From Variovorax sp. 770b2 (GTDB lineage: Bacteria; Pseudomonadota; Gammaproteobacteria; Burkholderiales; Burkholderiaceae_C), in the NCBI RefSeq assembly GCF_900115685.1, contig NZ_FOXJ01000001.1, forward strand, positions 124,001 through 188,000: a stretch of DNA of 64,000 bases. The letters run 5' to 3'. Under the pieces are notes generated by a model, which was not told the origin of the DNA, did no database searches, and saw only the letters and a program-made list of their open reading frames with translations. A program made the position numbers and the translations under genes. Each line of letters opens with the position of its first letter. The stretch's first letter is position 1. Shown piece after piece: positions 42,021-52,858 of this stretch.

Positions 42021-43225
42021 TGATGAACACCACCACTCGACAAGTGCGCACCGCGCTGCGCGTGCTGACCTTGTGCGCCGCCGCGCTCGCCGCCGCCTGC
42101 GCCAACCGCCCCGCGCCCGGCAATGCCATGCCCTTCGACCAGGCCGTCAACCAGGCGGTGGACGACCTGATCGTGCAGACGCAGAAGCTGCCGGCATTTC
42201 TTGCGAAGGTGGAGTCGCTCTCGCAGCGCCGCATCGTGATCGACCCGCTGCTCGAAGGCGCGAGCGGCCAGCAGACCGAGGTGACGCGCGTGGCCGAGCA
42301 GCGCATCGTGCAGCGCATGCAGGCGCAGTTCAAGCAGTTCACCGTGACGCCGTTCAACACCGCCGAGATGGGCACCGCGCAGTACGTGCTCAACGGCACG
42401 CTGATGCGCGACAAGGACGCCACCGCCGGCGGGCGCTACCGCCTGAACCTGGCGCTCACCGAGATCAAGAGCGGCGTGGTGATCGCGCAGTCGGTCGCGC
42501 GCATCAGCGATGCGACGCTGGACACGCGGCCCACCGCGTTCTTTCGCGACAGCCCGGTGAACGGCAAGGACCGCGGGGTGGAGGGCTACATCCGCACCGC
42601 CGAGACCCAGCCGGGGCAGGCGGCCGATGCGCTGTACCTGGAGCGCTTGCCGACTTCGACCGTGCTGCAGGAAGCCACCGCGGCCTACGAAGCCGGCCGC
42701 ATGAGCGAGGCGCTCGGCCGCTACGAGGCGGCGGCCAGGCGGCCCGACGGGCAGCAGCTGCGCATCTACAGCGGCATGTACCTCACGCAATCGCAGCTGG
42801 GCCGCACGGCCGACGCGGAAAAGACCTTCGGCACCATCGCGCGCCTGGGCCTGGAAACCAACAACCTGAGCGTCAAGTTCCTGTTCAAGCCGGGCTCGAC
42901 CGACTTCCTCTCCGATCCGAAGATCAGCGCCGCCTACCCGATGTGGCTGCGGCAGATCGCGCGCCAGGCGGCGCAGATCGACTCGTGCGTGGTGGTGACC
43001 GGGCACACGAGCCGCACGGGCTCGGAGTCGGTCAACGAGCGGCTGTCGCTGCAGCGCGCGGTGAGCGTCAAGTCGCGGCTGGTGACCGAGGCGCCGCCGC
43101 TTGCGAAGAAGCTGCGCGAATCGGGCATGGGCTTTCGCGAGAACATCGTCGGCACGGGCGCGGACGATGCGAGCGACGCGCTCGATCGTCGCGTCGAATT
43201 CAAAGTCGTCGGCTGCGACACTTGA
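42020..43225 (+). CDS. Lipoprotein with LpoB-like, TPR and OmpA peptidoglycan-binding domains
   Basis: 401 aa. A lipobox LAAAC near residue 27 marks a lipoprotein. Residues about 45-190 resemble the LpoB/FlgO fold (VAEQRIVQRM, QYVLNGTLM, YRLNLALTEIKSGVVIAQ). Residues about 215-275 look like tetratricopeptide repeats (AYEAGRMSEALGRYEAAAR, QLGRTADAEKTF). Residues about 285-400 are an OmpA-type domain with VKFLFKPGSTDF, the VVTGHTSRTGS motif, ERLSLQRAVSVKSRL and a DRRVEFKV end. The domain string suggests an outer-membrane anchor that contacts peptidoglycan and perhaps a synthase. It overlaps the preceding small gene. Copy C of the intergenic repeat starts right after its stop. Confidence 0.75.
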   Translation: MMNTTTRQVRTALRVLTLCAAALAAACANRPAPGNAMPFDQAVNQAVDDLIVQTQKLPAFLAKVESLSQRRIVIDPLLEGASGQQTEVTRVAEQRIVQRMQAQFKQFTVTPFNTAEMGTAQYVLNGTLMRDKDATAGGRYRLNLALTEIKSGVVIAQSVARISDATLDTRPTAFFRDSPVNGKDRGVEGYIRTAETQPGQAADALYLERLPTSTVLQEATAAYEAGRMSEALGRYEAAARRPDGQQLRIYSGMYLTQSQLGRTADAEKTFGTIARLGLETNNLSVKFLFKPGSTDFLSDPKISAAYPMWLRQIARQAAQIDSCVVVTGHTSRTGSESVNERLSLQRAVSVKSRLVTEAPPLAKKLRESGMGFRENIVGTGADDASDALDRRVEFKVVGCDT

Positions 43226-43330
43226 AACTCTCCCAGGCTTCGCGCGCTTCGTGCCGCTTCTCCTTCCCCCTCGCCGGGGGCAACACCTGCGGCCCGGCGG
43301 AGCCGGTTCCGCGGTGGTCCACGAACGGAT
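43226..43330 (+). repeat. Intergenic GC-rich repeat, copy C
   Basis: It fills the whole gap between the OmpA lipoprotein and the convergent pdxH. It contains the same CCGGGGGCAACACCTGCGGC core as copy B, a CCGGC-GGA-GCCGG hairpin and the same distal CCGCGGTG segment. Confidence 0.75.
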
Positions 43331-43984
43331 TCAGGGCGCGAGCCGCTCGCGCACCCAGTCCGCGCCTTCGAGCCGGTAGCGCAGCCGGTCGTGCAGCCGG
43401 CTCTTGCGGCCCTGCCAGAACTCCCAGCGGTCCGGCACCAGGCGGTAGCCGCCCCAGTGCGGCGGACGCGGCGGCGAGAGCAGGTGCCTGGCCGCGGCCA
43501 CGGCCGCGTTCTTCACCAGCACGTCGCGCCCGTTGATCACCTCGCTCTGCGGGCTGGCCCAGGCGCCGATGCGCGAGTCGAGCGGGCGGCTCGCGAAGTA
43601 GGCGTCGCTCTCGTCGGCACCGGCCTTCTCGACACGGCCCTCGATGCGCACCACGCGCTCGAGCTCGACCCAGTGGAACTGCAGCGACGCATACGGATTG
43701 CCCGAGAGCTCGCGGCCCTTGCGGCTTTCGTAGTTGGTGTACCAGACGAGGCCGCGCGCGTCGCAGCCCTTGATCAGCACGATGCGGCTGGAGGGCCGCA
43801 GGTCGCTGCCCACGGTGCACAGCGTCATCGCATTGGGCTCGGGCACCCGCGCGTCGATGGCCTCGGTGAGCCAGCGCTCGAACTGCTTCAATGGATCGCC
43901 CGCGCTGTGGGCTTCGCCGAGCTCGGCGCGCTCGTAGCTCTTGCGCAGCGCGGCCAGCGCTTCGTTGGAGAGAGGGGAAGTCAT
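43331..43984 (-). CDS. pdxH: Pyridoxamine/pyridoxine 5'-phosphate oxidase
   Basis: 217 aa. Diagnostic segments are [33 protein letters not shown] (FMN-binding), [15 protein letters not shown], and the C-terminal [20 protein letters not shown] signature of PdxH. The FMN enzyme makes pyridoxal 5'-phosphate in the last step of B6 synthesis or salvage. The ATG at 43984 removes 16 implausible residues from a longer frame. It diverges from the MocA-like gene with only a 29-bp gap, so their promoters overlap the coding starts. Confidence 0.93.
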   Translation of the reverse strand: MTSPLSNEALAALRKSYERAELGEAHSAGDPLKQFERWLTEAIDARVPEPNAMTLCTVGSDLRPSSRIVLIKGCDARGLVWYTNYESRKGRELSGNPYASLQFHWVELERVVRIEGRVEKAGADESDAYFASRPLDSRIGAWASPQSEVINGRDVLVKNAAVAAARHLLSPPRPPHWGGYRLVPDRWEFWQGRKSRLHDRLRYRLEGADWVRERLAP

Positions 43985-44013
43985 GCCGGGATTGTTGCGC
44001 ACATACTCGGACC

Positions 44014-44589
44014 ATGACGATGAAGGCGACAAAGGTGAACTCCCCCACGGTGATCGTGCTGGCCTCGGGCCGGGGCGAGCGCTTCATCGCGGCCGGCGGC
44101 TCGGGCTCCAAGCTGTGGGCGCTGCTCGCGGGCAAGCCGGTGCTCGAACGCACGCTCGATGCCGTGCGCGCGAGCGGCCTGCCGTGGCGCCTGGAGGACG
44201 CGGGTCACCCGGGCATGGGCGACTCGATCGCCGCCGCCGTGCGCGCCACGCCCGATGCCATCGGCTGGTTGATCCTGCCGGGCGACCTGCCGCTGGTGCG
44301 GCCCGAGACGTTGCAGGCGGTGGCCGGCGCGCTCAACGGCCGGGTCAATGCCGTGCAGCCGCAGTTCAGGGGGGAGCGAGGCCATCCGGTCGCCTTTGCC
44401 GCCGGCTGCCGCGCGCAACTCGCGGCGCTGGAGGGGAACCTGGGCGCAGCGCCCGTCCTGCGGTCGATGCGCGCCATCGATTCGGTCGCGGACCTCGTGG
44501 TGGACGACGCCGGCATCGTGACCGACATCGACACGCCCGAGGCCCTGGCGCGCGCCGAGGCGTTGTGGCTGGAGCGCGAAGCGCGCTAG
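44014..44589 (+). CDS. MocA-like nucleotidyltransferase (molybdenum cofactor type)
   Basis: 191 aa. The N-terminal nucleotide-binding motif is [10 protein letters not shown] (MobA/MocA usually L-A-A-G-x-S-x-R-x-G). [28 protein letters not shown] (the metal-binding GD) and GERGHPVAF follow, in the order of the MocA family. MocA adds CMP to molybdopterin for xanthine-dehydrogenase-type enzymes; other relatives handle other nucleotides. No molybdoenzyme gene lies nearby. Two ATGs (44014 and 44020) are possible. Confidence 0.8.
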   Translation: MTMKATKVNSPTVIVLASGRGERFIAAGGSGSKLWALLAGKPVLERTLDAVRASGLPWRLEDAGHPGMGDSIAAAVRATPDAIGWLILPGDLPLVRPETLQAVAGALNGRVNAVQPQFRGERGHPVAFAAGCRAQLAALEGNLGAAPVLRSMRAIDSVADLVVDDAGIVTDIDTPEALARAEALWLEREAR

Positions 44590-44593
44590 CCGG

Positions 44594-45133
44594 TCAGCCC
44601 TTGGGAATCACCGCGCAGGCGATGCGCGGGCCCGAGTTGCCGGCCGGCTGCGTCGTGAAGTCGTCGCGGTCGCGGTGAACCACCAGTGCGCGGCCCACCA
44701 CGTTGTTGGTGGCGCCGTCTGTCAGCGAGATCGAGTGGTCGTCCACGCTGAAGCGCGCCACGCCGCCGGCGTCGGCCACCAGGCTGGGCAACTCGCCCGC
44801 ATGGCTGCCGGGCGCGGCGAACTTGCCGTGCGTGCCGCCGCTCGGGTTGAAGTGGCCGCCCGAGGCGTTGCCGTTGTCGCCGCAGTCGCCCTTTTCATGG
44901 ATGTGGAAGCCGTGCTCGCTGCCCGGCACCAAGCCGCGCACTTCGCCCGAGACGCGCACGCCGTGGTCCAGTGCGGTGAGCTTGACCGTGCCGCGGGTCG
45001 GGTTGGGCGTGATCGCGGCGGTCGGCACCAGCTCGACGGACGTGCTCGGCTTGCCGCCCATGCTGCCGCAGGCGGCGAGCACGGCGGTGGCCAGGAGGGC
45101 GGTGCCGGTGGCGAAGAGACGACGATGGTTCAT
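44594..45133 (-). CDS. sodC: Cu,Zn superoxide dismutase lipoprotein
   Basis: 179 aa. A lipoprotein signal ends LAAC (Cys22). The metal site is visible as GFHIHEKGDC, ASGGHFNPSG with a following THG, and the late VVHRDRDDF segment, giving the His ligands for Cu and Zn and the Asp ligand. CGD and CAV contain the conserved disulfide Cys pair. The enzyme removes superoxide in the periplasm. Its ATG overlaps the chaC stop by 4 nt, so the two are coupled. Confidence 0.93.
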   Translation of the reverse strand: MNHRRLFATGTALLATAVLAACGSMGGKPSTSVELVPTAAITPNPTRGTVKLTALDHGVRVSGEVRGLVPGSEHGFHIHEKGDCGDNGNASGGHFNPSGGTHGKFAAPGSHAGELPSLVADAGGVARFSVDDHSISLTDGATNNVVGRALVVHRDRDDFTTQPAGNSGPRIACAVIPKG

Positions 45134-45846
45134 GGTTTTTCCTTGGACGGTCCGGATGAAGGCCCGGATGAAGGTTGGGAAGAAGTTGGGGACGATTTGT
45201 CGGAAGACCCCGGAACATATACCGGAGCCGGGGGCGCATCGCAATCGGCGGCCGCCGCGGATGCCTGCTCGGCCTCGGCCAGCGCCACCAGCCGGGCCAG
45301 CGCCGCATCGTGGATCGAATGCCGCCGCAGCTCGAGCAGGGTCTGCTGCGCATAGTCGAGCGAGCTGCCGTAGCGGCCGATCGCGTGGGCGAAGATGTGG
45401 CGGTAGCGCTCGTCGCTGAGATCGCCCGTGAAATTGGGGCTGCGCCGCGAGAGCGTGAAGGCCAGCGCGTCGACCGGGCCTTCGGCCGTGCCGCAGCGCA
45501 GCCACTTGGGGTCGTACACGCCGGTGGGCATCTCGCGCAGCCAGAGGCGGCGCAGCGTCTCCAGCCCCTCGGCCCTGGGCACCCGGAACACCATGCCGCG
45601 GCAACTGCCGCCCGAGAGCAGGCCGAACACGAGGCCCGGCGTCTGCACGCTGCCGCGGTTCACGCGGCTCCACATCTTCAGTGCCCGGTGCCAGCCGTGC
45701 ACCCAGGCCGGGCGCCGCTCGATGAAGCCGAACTCCGGCCGCCAGATCAGCGAGCCGTAGCCGAACAGCCAGAGGTCGTCGTTCCCGCCCCAGTCGGCGA
45801 TCGCGCGCTCGAGCATGGGCTGCGGGTCGCGCAGGGGCTTGGGCAT
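45130..45846 (-). CDS. chaC: ChaC-family gamma-glutamylcyclotransferase
   Basis: 238 aa. LWLFGYGSLIWRPEF carries the substrate-binding YGSL motif, and VHGWHRALKMWSRVNRGS plus MVFRVPR follow as in ChaC. The family cleaves glutathione to 5-oxoproline and Cys-Gly in the cytoplasm. The C-terminal 25 residues are a Ser/Pro/Gly-rich low-complexity tail (repeated SSGPS-like units). It overlaps sodC by 4 nt in an unusual pairing of glutathione turnover with periplasmic superoxide defence. It is divergent from the OmpA gene across 147 bp. Confidence 0.9.
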   Translation of the reverse strand: MPKPLRDPQPMLERAIADWGGNDDLWLFGYGSLIWRPEFGFIERRPAWVHGWHRALKMWSRVNRGSVQTPGLVFGLLSGGSCRGMVFRVPRAEGLETLRRLWLREMPTGVYDPKWLRCGTAEGPVDALAFTLSRRSPNFTGDLSDERYRHIFAHAIGRYGSSLDYAQQTLLELRRHSIHDAALARLVALAEAEQASAAAADCDAPPAPVYVPGSSDKSSPTSSQPSSGPSSGPSKEKP

Positions 45847-45993
45847 GGGGTCCAGGCCGGGTGGTCCGGGGTTCGGCGAAAGACTCGGCGCGGGGTCCGA
45901 CACGGGGCTGTCAGGGGCGCCGCCTACAATTTCGGTGTCATGGTTCACCGCACCATTATTTACCGCCCCCTCAATTACGGAGCACGCCCACCC

Positions 45994-46554
45994 ATGAGCG
46001 ACGACGACGGCCAGCAGAATTTCATCCTCGGCTTCCTCATGGCGCTGATCGCGCTGGTGATCTTCTTCGTGGTGGGCATCGTGATCTGGCACAAGGGCCA
46101 CAGCGCTTCCGGCGCCGCCGCGGCGCAGGGCAAGCCACCGGCCGTGGTGATCTCCTCGCCCCCGCCCGGCGAGGCACCCAAGCTGGCCGAAGTGACCGAG
46201 ACGGTGACGGTCACGATCCCCGACGGCGCGAGCATCCGCGTGGTCAACGGCGTGGTGAACTTCTACTTCGCGACCGGCAGCGCCGATCTCGCACCGGGTG
46301 CGGCCGAGGCGCTGGCCGCCGTCATCAAGGGCGTGGAGAGCGGCCGCAAGGTGGTGGTCTCGGGCTTTCACGACACCACGGGCGATGCCGCCCTCAACGA
46401 ATCGCTCGCCAAGAAGCGCGCCGAGATGGTGCGCGACGTGCTCGTGGGCCTGGGCGTGCCGGCCGGCAAGATCGACCTTCAGAAGCCCGAGGTGACCGCG
46501 GGTTCGGGCAACAACGCCGAGGCGCGCCGCGTCGAGGCCAGGCTGGTGGACTGA
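45994..46554 (+). CDS. Inner-membrane-anchored OmpA-domain protein
   Basis: 186 aa. The N-terminus is short and cytoplasmic, followed by one strong transmembrane helix (about residues 9-31, FILGFLMALIALVIFFVVGI). A Pro-rich linker leads to an OmpA-like domain with VNFYFATGSADL, VVVSGFHDTTGD, ESLAKKRAEMVRDVL and EARRVEARLVD. The first element and the DARRVE-type Arg are the usual peptidoglycan contacts. GGAG lies about 12 nt upstream of the ATG; an ATG at 45940 would add 18 residues. A strong terminator follows. It probably ties the inner membrane to the wall. Confidence 0.83.
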   Translation: MSDDDGQQNFILGFLMALIALVIFFVVGIVIWHKGHSASGAAAAQGKPPAVVISSPPPGEAPKLAEVTETVTVTIPDGASIRVVNGVVNFYFATGSADLAPGAAEALAAVIKGVESGRKVVVSGFHDTTGDAALNESLAKKRAEMVRDVLVGLGVPAGKIDLQKPEVTAGSGNNAEARRVEARLVD

Positions 46555-46570
46555 GCCCCTTCCGCTCCGC

Positions 46571-46599
46571 AAAAAAAGCCCGGTGACGCCGGGCTTTTT
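46571..46599 (+). terminator. Rho-independent terminator
   Basis: GCCCGG (46578-46583) pairs with CCGGGC (46589-46594) around TGACG, flanked by seven A and followed by TTTTT, so the stem extends through A-T pairs. It ends the OmpA gene and separates it from edd. Confidence 0.88.
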
Positions 46600-46745
46600 C
46601 ATGCCCGCCGCACGGTGGGCCATGCCTGAGTAAATTCGTATCGTTTGGCGCCCGGATTTCATCGGCCTCCCGCGTCTGGCTTGGTACGATGGGCCTCCAG
46701 GCCCCCAGTCGCTCCGGCGACACGCAGCAAGAGCCATCTACCCCC

Positions 46746-48571
<1,826 letters not shown>

Positions 48572-48581
<10 letters not shown>

Positions 48582-49213
48582 ACGACAAACTCACCGCGCT
48601 CGAAGTGATGCGCGACGCACCGGTCATCCCGGTCATCGTGCTCAACGACGTGAAGGACGCCATTCCGCTGGCGCGCGCGCTGGTGGCCGGCGGCATCCGC
48701 ATGCTGGAGGTCACGCTGCGCACGCCGCAGGCGCTGCAGTGCATCGAGGCCATCGCCAGGGAAGTGCCCGAGGCCGTGGCCGGCGCCGGCACCATCCGCA
48801 GCGCGGCCGATGCGCAGGCCTCGGCACTGGCGGGCGCGAAGTTCGGCGTGAGCCCGGGCTACACGCGCTCGGTCGGCAAGGCCTGCCACGACCTGGGCCT
48901 GCCGCTGCTGCCCGGCGTGGCGACCGGCAGCGAAATCATGACGGCGCAGGAAGACGGCTACACCGCGCTGAAGTTCTTCCCTGCGCTGCAGGCGGGCGGC
49001 CTGCCGATGCTCAAGGCCTGGCAGGGCCCGTTCGGCGACGTCACCTTCTGCCCCACGGGCGGCATCCATGCGGGCAACGCGGCCGAGTTCCTCGCGCTCT
49101 CGAACGTGGCCTGCGTGGGCGGCTCGTGGATCGTGCCGACGGATGCGATCCGCGACGGCGACTGGACGCGCATCGAACAGCTGGCACGCGCCGCGAGCCA
49201 GCTGTCGCGCTGA
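48572..49213 (+). CDS. eda: 2-keto-3-deoxy-6-phosphogluconate (KDPG) aldolase
   Basis: 213 aa. The class I aldolase barrel shows [10 protein letters not shown], the [13 protein letters not shown] strand with catalytic Glu, AGAGTIRS, and ALKFFPA with the Schiff-base Lys, followed by FCPTGGI. It splits KDPG into pyruvate and glyceraldehyde 3-phosphate. AAGGAG at 48559-48564 lies 7 nt before the first ATG (48572), so this start is preferred to 48578; the overlap with edd implies translational coupling. Confidence 0.95.
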
Positions 49214-49214
49214 C

Positions 49215-49943
49215 ATGCGCGCTGAATTCGACGCGAGCGACTTGAAGGTCATCGCGTTCGACGTGTTCGGCACGGTGGTCGACTGGCACAGCGGCATCGC
49301 CGCCGAAGTCGAGCGCGTGCTGCCGGGCGTGGAAGGCGCGACCTTCGCGCTCGCCTGGCGCGCCGGCTACCAGCCCGCGATGAAGGCGGTGATGGAGCGC
49401 ATCGCGGCCGGCGAGGGCGGCTTCACGCTGCTCGACGAACTGCACCTGAGCATGCTCGAGCAGGTGCTGCGCGACTTCGACATGGCCGACCGCCTCGACT
49501 CGGCCGCCAAGCGCGACCTGAGCCGTGCGTGGCATCGCCTGCCGGCGTGGCCCGATTCGGTGACGGGGCTCACGCGGCTCAAGAAGAGGTTCACCATCTG
49601 CACGCTCTCCAACGGCAACATCGGCCTCCTGACCGAGATGGCCAAGCGCGCCGGCCTGCCCTGGGACTGCGTGCTGTCGGCCGAGGTGTTCAAGGCCTAC
49701 AAACCCGACCCGCGCACGTACCTCGGCGTGGCCGGCGTGTTCGATGCGACGCCGGGGCAGGTGATGCTCGCGGCCGCGCACCATGACGACCTGGCGGCGG
49801 CGCGCGTGTGCGGCCTGAAGACCGCCTACATCGAGCGGCCCCACGAGTTCGGCCGCGCGCAGCCGAAGGATGTCTCGCCGCAGGCCGACAACAGCCTGCA
49901 TGCGCGCGACATCAATGAACTGGCCGACCTGCTGGGCTGCTGA
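49215..49943 (+). CDS. Haloacid dehalogenase type II (L-2-haloacid dehalogenase family)
   Basis: 242 aa, starting 1 nt after the eda stop. The HAD motifs are [11 protein letters not shown] with nucleophile Asp16, CTLSNGN (motif II Ser), the Lys of AYKPDPRTY and the motif IV acidic pair in [10 protein letters not shown]. The cap with [10 protein letters not shown] fits type II L-2-haloacid dehalogenases. In an edd-eda operon a true haloacid role is doubtful; many such homologues act on other 2-substituted acids or phosphorylated by-products. Its place suggests house-cleaning related to sugar-acid metabolism, which is inferred only. Confidence 0.85.
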   Translation: MRAEFDASDLKVIAFDVFGTVVDWHSGIAAEVERVLPGVEGATFALAWRAGYQPAMKAVMERIAAGEGGFTLLDELHLSMLEQVLRDFDMADRLDSAAKRDLSRAWHRLPAWPDSVTGLTRLKKRFTICTLSNGNIGLLTEMAKRAGLPWDCVLSAEVFKAYKPDPRTYLGVAGVFDATPGQVMLAAAHHDDLAAARVCGLKTAYIERPHEFGRAQPKDVSPQADNSLHARDINELADLLGC

Positions 49944-49953
49944 GCGGCAGCCC
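49934..49953. terminator. Bidirectional hairpin between convergent genes
   Basis: GGGCTGC and GCAGCCC form a 7-bp stem with a 6-nt loop spanning the HAD stop. It lies between convergent transcripts and has no clear T-tract, so its strength is uncertain. Confidence 0.35.
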
Positions 49954-49964
49954 GGCCCTCTCGG

Positions 49965-52166
49965 TCAATAGCCGTTCGCGGCGCCCGAGCGGCGGTTGTC
50001 CGCAGCGCCGCTGTAGGTGGCGCTGCCGTTCGGGTTCTGTGTCACGGCGATGCCGCTGATCCCGCTCAGGAGCCCCGTCACCAGCAGGTTGTCCGTCGTG
50101 TAGCCGAAGCGCGCGCGCATGTCGCCCGCGAGCGGTGCCAACGCCGAGCCGGCCTCCAGTTCCGCATTGCCGTTCTGGCCCGTGAAGTTGGGCGCGTTGA
50201 CGGCCGCCTGCAGGTCCAGCCCGTACACCACGTTGCCCATGAAGGTCTTCACGATGTAGTCGGGAATCGGCCCGCCCCCCGCCGAACCCCACACCAGCCG
50301 CAGCTTGCCGTTGCCGTCGAAGGCGATGGCCGGCGCGATCGAGGTGCGCGGCCGCTTGGTGCCCGCATAGCCGTTCACGTCCGAGCCGCTGAGCGGCGTG
50401 CCGGCCGAGAAGTTCGACATCACGTTGTTCAGCATGATGCCGGCCGCCTCGATGTGCGCGCCCCAGTGGGTGTTGATGGTGGTGGTCATCGACAGCGCAT
50501 TGCCGTAGCCGTCGACGATCGCGACGTTGCTCGTGGTGTTCCAGTCCTCGTCGTGCGCGCTGCCGGTCGCTGCCTTGGCGAGCATCGTCTTGCGGGGCTT
50601 GGCCAGCGCGGCCATCGTGTCGTAGCCGGCCGGGTCCGTCGCCACGAAGCTGCCGATGTTGCCCGCGGGCGCGGTGGCGAAGGCGGTCTCGCCGATCTGC
50701 GCGGCGCGCTTGTCGAGTTCGATGTCGCTCAGCAGCACCGAAGCGCGCGCGTTGCTGTTCGAATAGGCCGGGTCGCCGATGACCGCGCGCCGGTCGACGT
50801 TCGCGAGCCGGCTCGCCTCGGCCGCGAGGTAGACGAAGCGCGGCGTGTCCAGCGCCTTCTCGTCCTGCACCTGCTTGCGCTCCAGGATGCCCAGCGAATA
50901 CAGCGTGACGAAGCCGCCGAACGAGGGCGCGGGCTGCGTGTAGATGGTCGTGCCGAAGCGCGTGCCGACCATCGGCTTGCGCTCCACCGCCTTGTAGGCC
51001 GGGAAGTCGGCGGGCGCCATGAGGCTGGGGATCGACGCGATGGTCGTCGCGGTGCTCGGGCTGCCCGCCGGCCCCGAGTTCGGAAGGATCGACTTGCACG
51101 GCAAGCTGTCCAGCGTGGTGCGCTGCACGATGGCTTTCACCGTGTCCTGCGCCGGGTCGTAGAAGGCGGTGGCGCCGCCGTCGCGCACGAGCTTCATGGT
51201 TTGCGCGAGCTCGGGGTTGGTGATGAGCGTGCCGATGGGCAACGGCTTCTGTTTCGAGACATCGGCCGGGTCGCAGTAGCGCTTGGCGATGTCCGGGTAC
51301 TTGCAGCGCGGCGCGCCCCGCACCGTGTTGGCCGAGTTCACCCAGGCGGCCACGCCGGTGCCCGCGGAGACGGGGTTGCCGTCGTCGTCGAACTCGGCGC
51401 TGTCGGCGTAGAGCGTCGCGTACATGTACTTCGTCATCGGAAAGCCGTTCTCGGCCAGGCCGATGGCGTCGTCCCACAGCGTGTTCCAGGCCTTCTTGCC
51501 GTAGCTGCGGTGCACCAGGTCGAGCACCGCCACCGTGCCCGGAATGCCCACGGCGCGTGCGGAGATGTTGGTGTTGCCCTGCTGCGAGGAGATGCTCGCG
51601 CCGACCGTGAGGCCCGACTTGCAAAGGTTGTACGGCGGCGTGGTGGACACGTCCTGCGCGACGGCCTTGTACACGTCGGCCGCGCCGCCGGTGCTCGAGG
51701 GCGCGGCGGAAAGGCCGTCGAAGGTGCGCACCTTCTTGCTGGCCGCGTCGTAGTACGTGATGAGCGTGCCGCCGCCCAGCCCCGAGGCGAAGGGCTCGGC
51801 CGTGCCCAGCACGGCCTGCACGGCAATCGCCGCGTCGATGGCGCTGCCGCCGGTCGCCAGGATCTTGCAGCCGGCCTTGGAGGCCTCGTAGTGCGCGGAG
51901 GTCACCATCAGGTTGGTGCCGGTGATGCCGGCCGTCTGGCCGTGCGGCGCGCCGGCCTGCTGCGTGCACAGGGCGGGATCGAAGCGCACGACCGGCGGTG
52001 CGTCGGTGGCGGGCGGGCCGGCGGGAGGCTGTGGCGGGGGCGGCGCGTTGGTGATCGGCAATGGCGCGAAGCCGAACGAGCCGCCGGAGCCGCCGCCGCA
52101 GGCGGTGAGCAGGGCCGCAGCGAGGGCGGCCAGGGTGGAGACAGGGAGGAGTCTGGAGGTGTGCAT
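49965..52166 (-). CDS. Gamma-glutamyltransferase-family lipoprotein
   Basis: 733 aa, longer than the usual 550-600. The signal ends LLTAC, then a Gly/Ser stretch and a Pro-rich spacer to about residue 55. The large-subunit part has GGSAIDAAIAVQAVLGTAEPFASGLGGG. The autocleavage region shows NTTSNVAIVD with probable nucleophile Thr544, followed by SMTTTINTHWGAHI; GSAGGGPIPDYIV lies near the C-terminus. GGTs are N-terminal-nucleophile enzymes that hydrolyse gamma-glutamyl bonds such as in glutathione. Insertions between residues 200 and 400 explain the length. The lipobox puts it on a membrane facing the periplasm or surface. Confidence 0.85.
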   Translation of the reverse strand: MHTSRLLPVSTLAALAAALLTACGGGSGGSFGFAPLPITNAPPPPQPPAGPPATDAPPVVRFDPALCTQQAGAPHGQTAGITGTNLMVTSAHYEASKAGCKILATGGSAIDAAIAVQAVLGTAEPFASGLGGGTLITYYDAASKKVRTFDGLSAAPSSTGGAADVYKAVAQDVSTTPPYNLCKSGLTVGASISSQQGNTNISARAVGIPGTVAVLDLVHRSYGKKAWNTLWDDAIGLAENGFPMTKYMYATLYADSAEFDDDGNPVSAGTGVAAWVNSANTVRGAPRCKYPDIAKRYCDPADVSKQKPLPIGTLITNPELAQTMKLVRDGGATAFYDPAQDTVKAIVQRTTLDSLPCKSILPNSGPAGSPSTATTIASIPSLMAPADFPAYKAVERKPMVGTRFGTTIYTQPAPSFGGFVTLYSLGILERKQVQDEKALDTPRFVYLAAEASRLANVDRRAVIGDPAYSNSNARASVLLSDIELDKRAAQIGETAFATAPAGNIGSFVATDPAGYDTMAALAKPRKTMLAKAATGSAHDEDWNTTSNVAIVDGYGNALSMTTTINTHWGAHIEAAGIMLNNVMSNFSAGTPLSGSDVNGYAGTKRPRTSIAPAIAFDGNGKLRLVWGSAGGGPIPDYIVKTFMGNVVYGLDLQAAVNAPNFTGQNGNAELEAGSALAPLAGDMRARFGYTTDNLLVTGLLSGISGIAVTQNPNGSATYSGAADNRRSGAANGY

Positions 52167-52282
52167 CGTGGAAGAAATGAAATACGCCGACGCTGTACCG
52201 GTCGGTCGGCTTTTCAATCTATTGCAACTCGCATGCCACCAAAGTTCTCGCTTTCCCGATGTGCGGGCGTCTTTACAGAAGC

Positions 52283-52840
52283 TCAGTCTGTCAGCAGCTT
52301 TTCCACCGTGCGCAGGTTGCGCGCCGTTGTGCTCGACTTGTAGCGCGTCTTGGCCAGCAGCTTGGCCACGGGCGTGTCGGTGCTCTCGCCGCGCGGGCAT
52401 TGCCAATAGAGCACGCCCTTGCCGCGCTTCAGGCGTTCGAGCTTCGGGTCGACGGTGCCGGCCTTTTCCATCACCTCGTCGAGCATCGCGGGGTCGGAGC
52501 CGAACACGAGGTACGGGTGGCGCTCCTCGTCGATGCGCTCGAAGGGGTAGGCCGCAGCCATGTCGGCCACCTGCTTCTGCGTGAGCAGCACGATCCACGC
52601 GTCGTAGCCGAAGCGCTCGCGCAGGGCGTGCTCGATGCGTTTGCGCAAGGCACTGGCATCGCTCTCGCCGGTGTCGAACAGCACGTTGCCGCTCGCGAGC
52701 ACCGTGCGCACTTCATCGAAGCCGAGCTCGACGAAGAGCGCCTTCAGGTCCGCGCTCTTGATCGTGATGCCATTGACGTTCACGCCGCGCAGCAGCGCGA
52801 TGTGACGTGTCGTCTTCTTTTCTTTCTTCGGGCTGGCCAT
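52283..52840 (-). CDS. DUF1697 protein
   Basis: 185 aa. HIALLRGVNVNG at the start, MADLKALFVELGF-like SADLKALFVELGFDEVRTVLASGNVLF and the DPxxL/E-rich middle with a late TTARNLRTVEKL are the DUF1697 signature. It is a small cytoplasmic protein of unknown function found widely in soil bacteria. An N-terminal Lys-rich stretch precedes the domain. It is followed by a 116-bp gap before the GGT gene and is preceded by gloA, 18 nt upstream, on the same strand. Confidence 0.82.
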   Translation of the reverse strand: MASPKKEKKTTRHIALLRGVNVNGITIKSADLKALFVELGFDEVRTVLASGNVLFDTGESDASALRKRIEHALRERFGYDAWIVLLTQKQVADMAAAYPFERIDEERHPYLVFGSDPAMLDEVMEKAGTVDPKLERLKRGKGVLYWQCPRGESTDTPVAKLLAKTRYKSSTTARNLRTVEKLLTD

Positions 52841-52858
52841 GGCGTTACCCGAAGCGCT

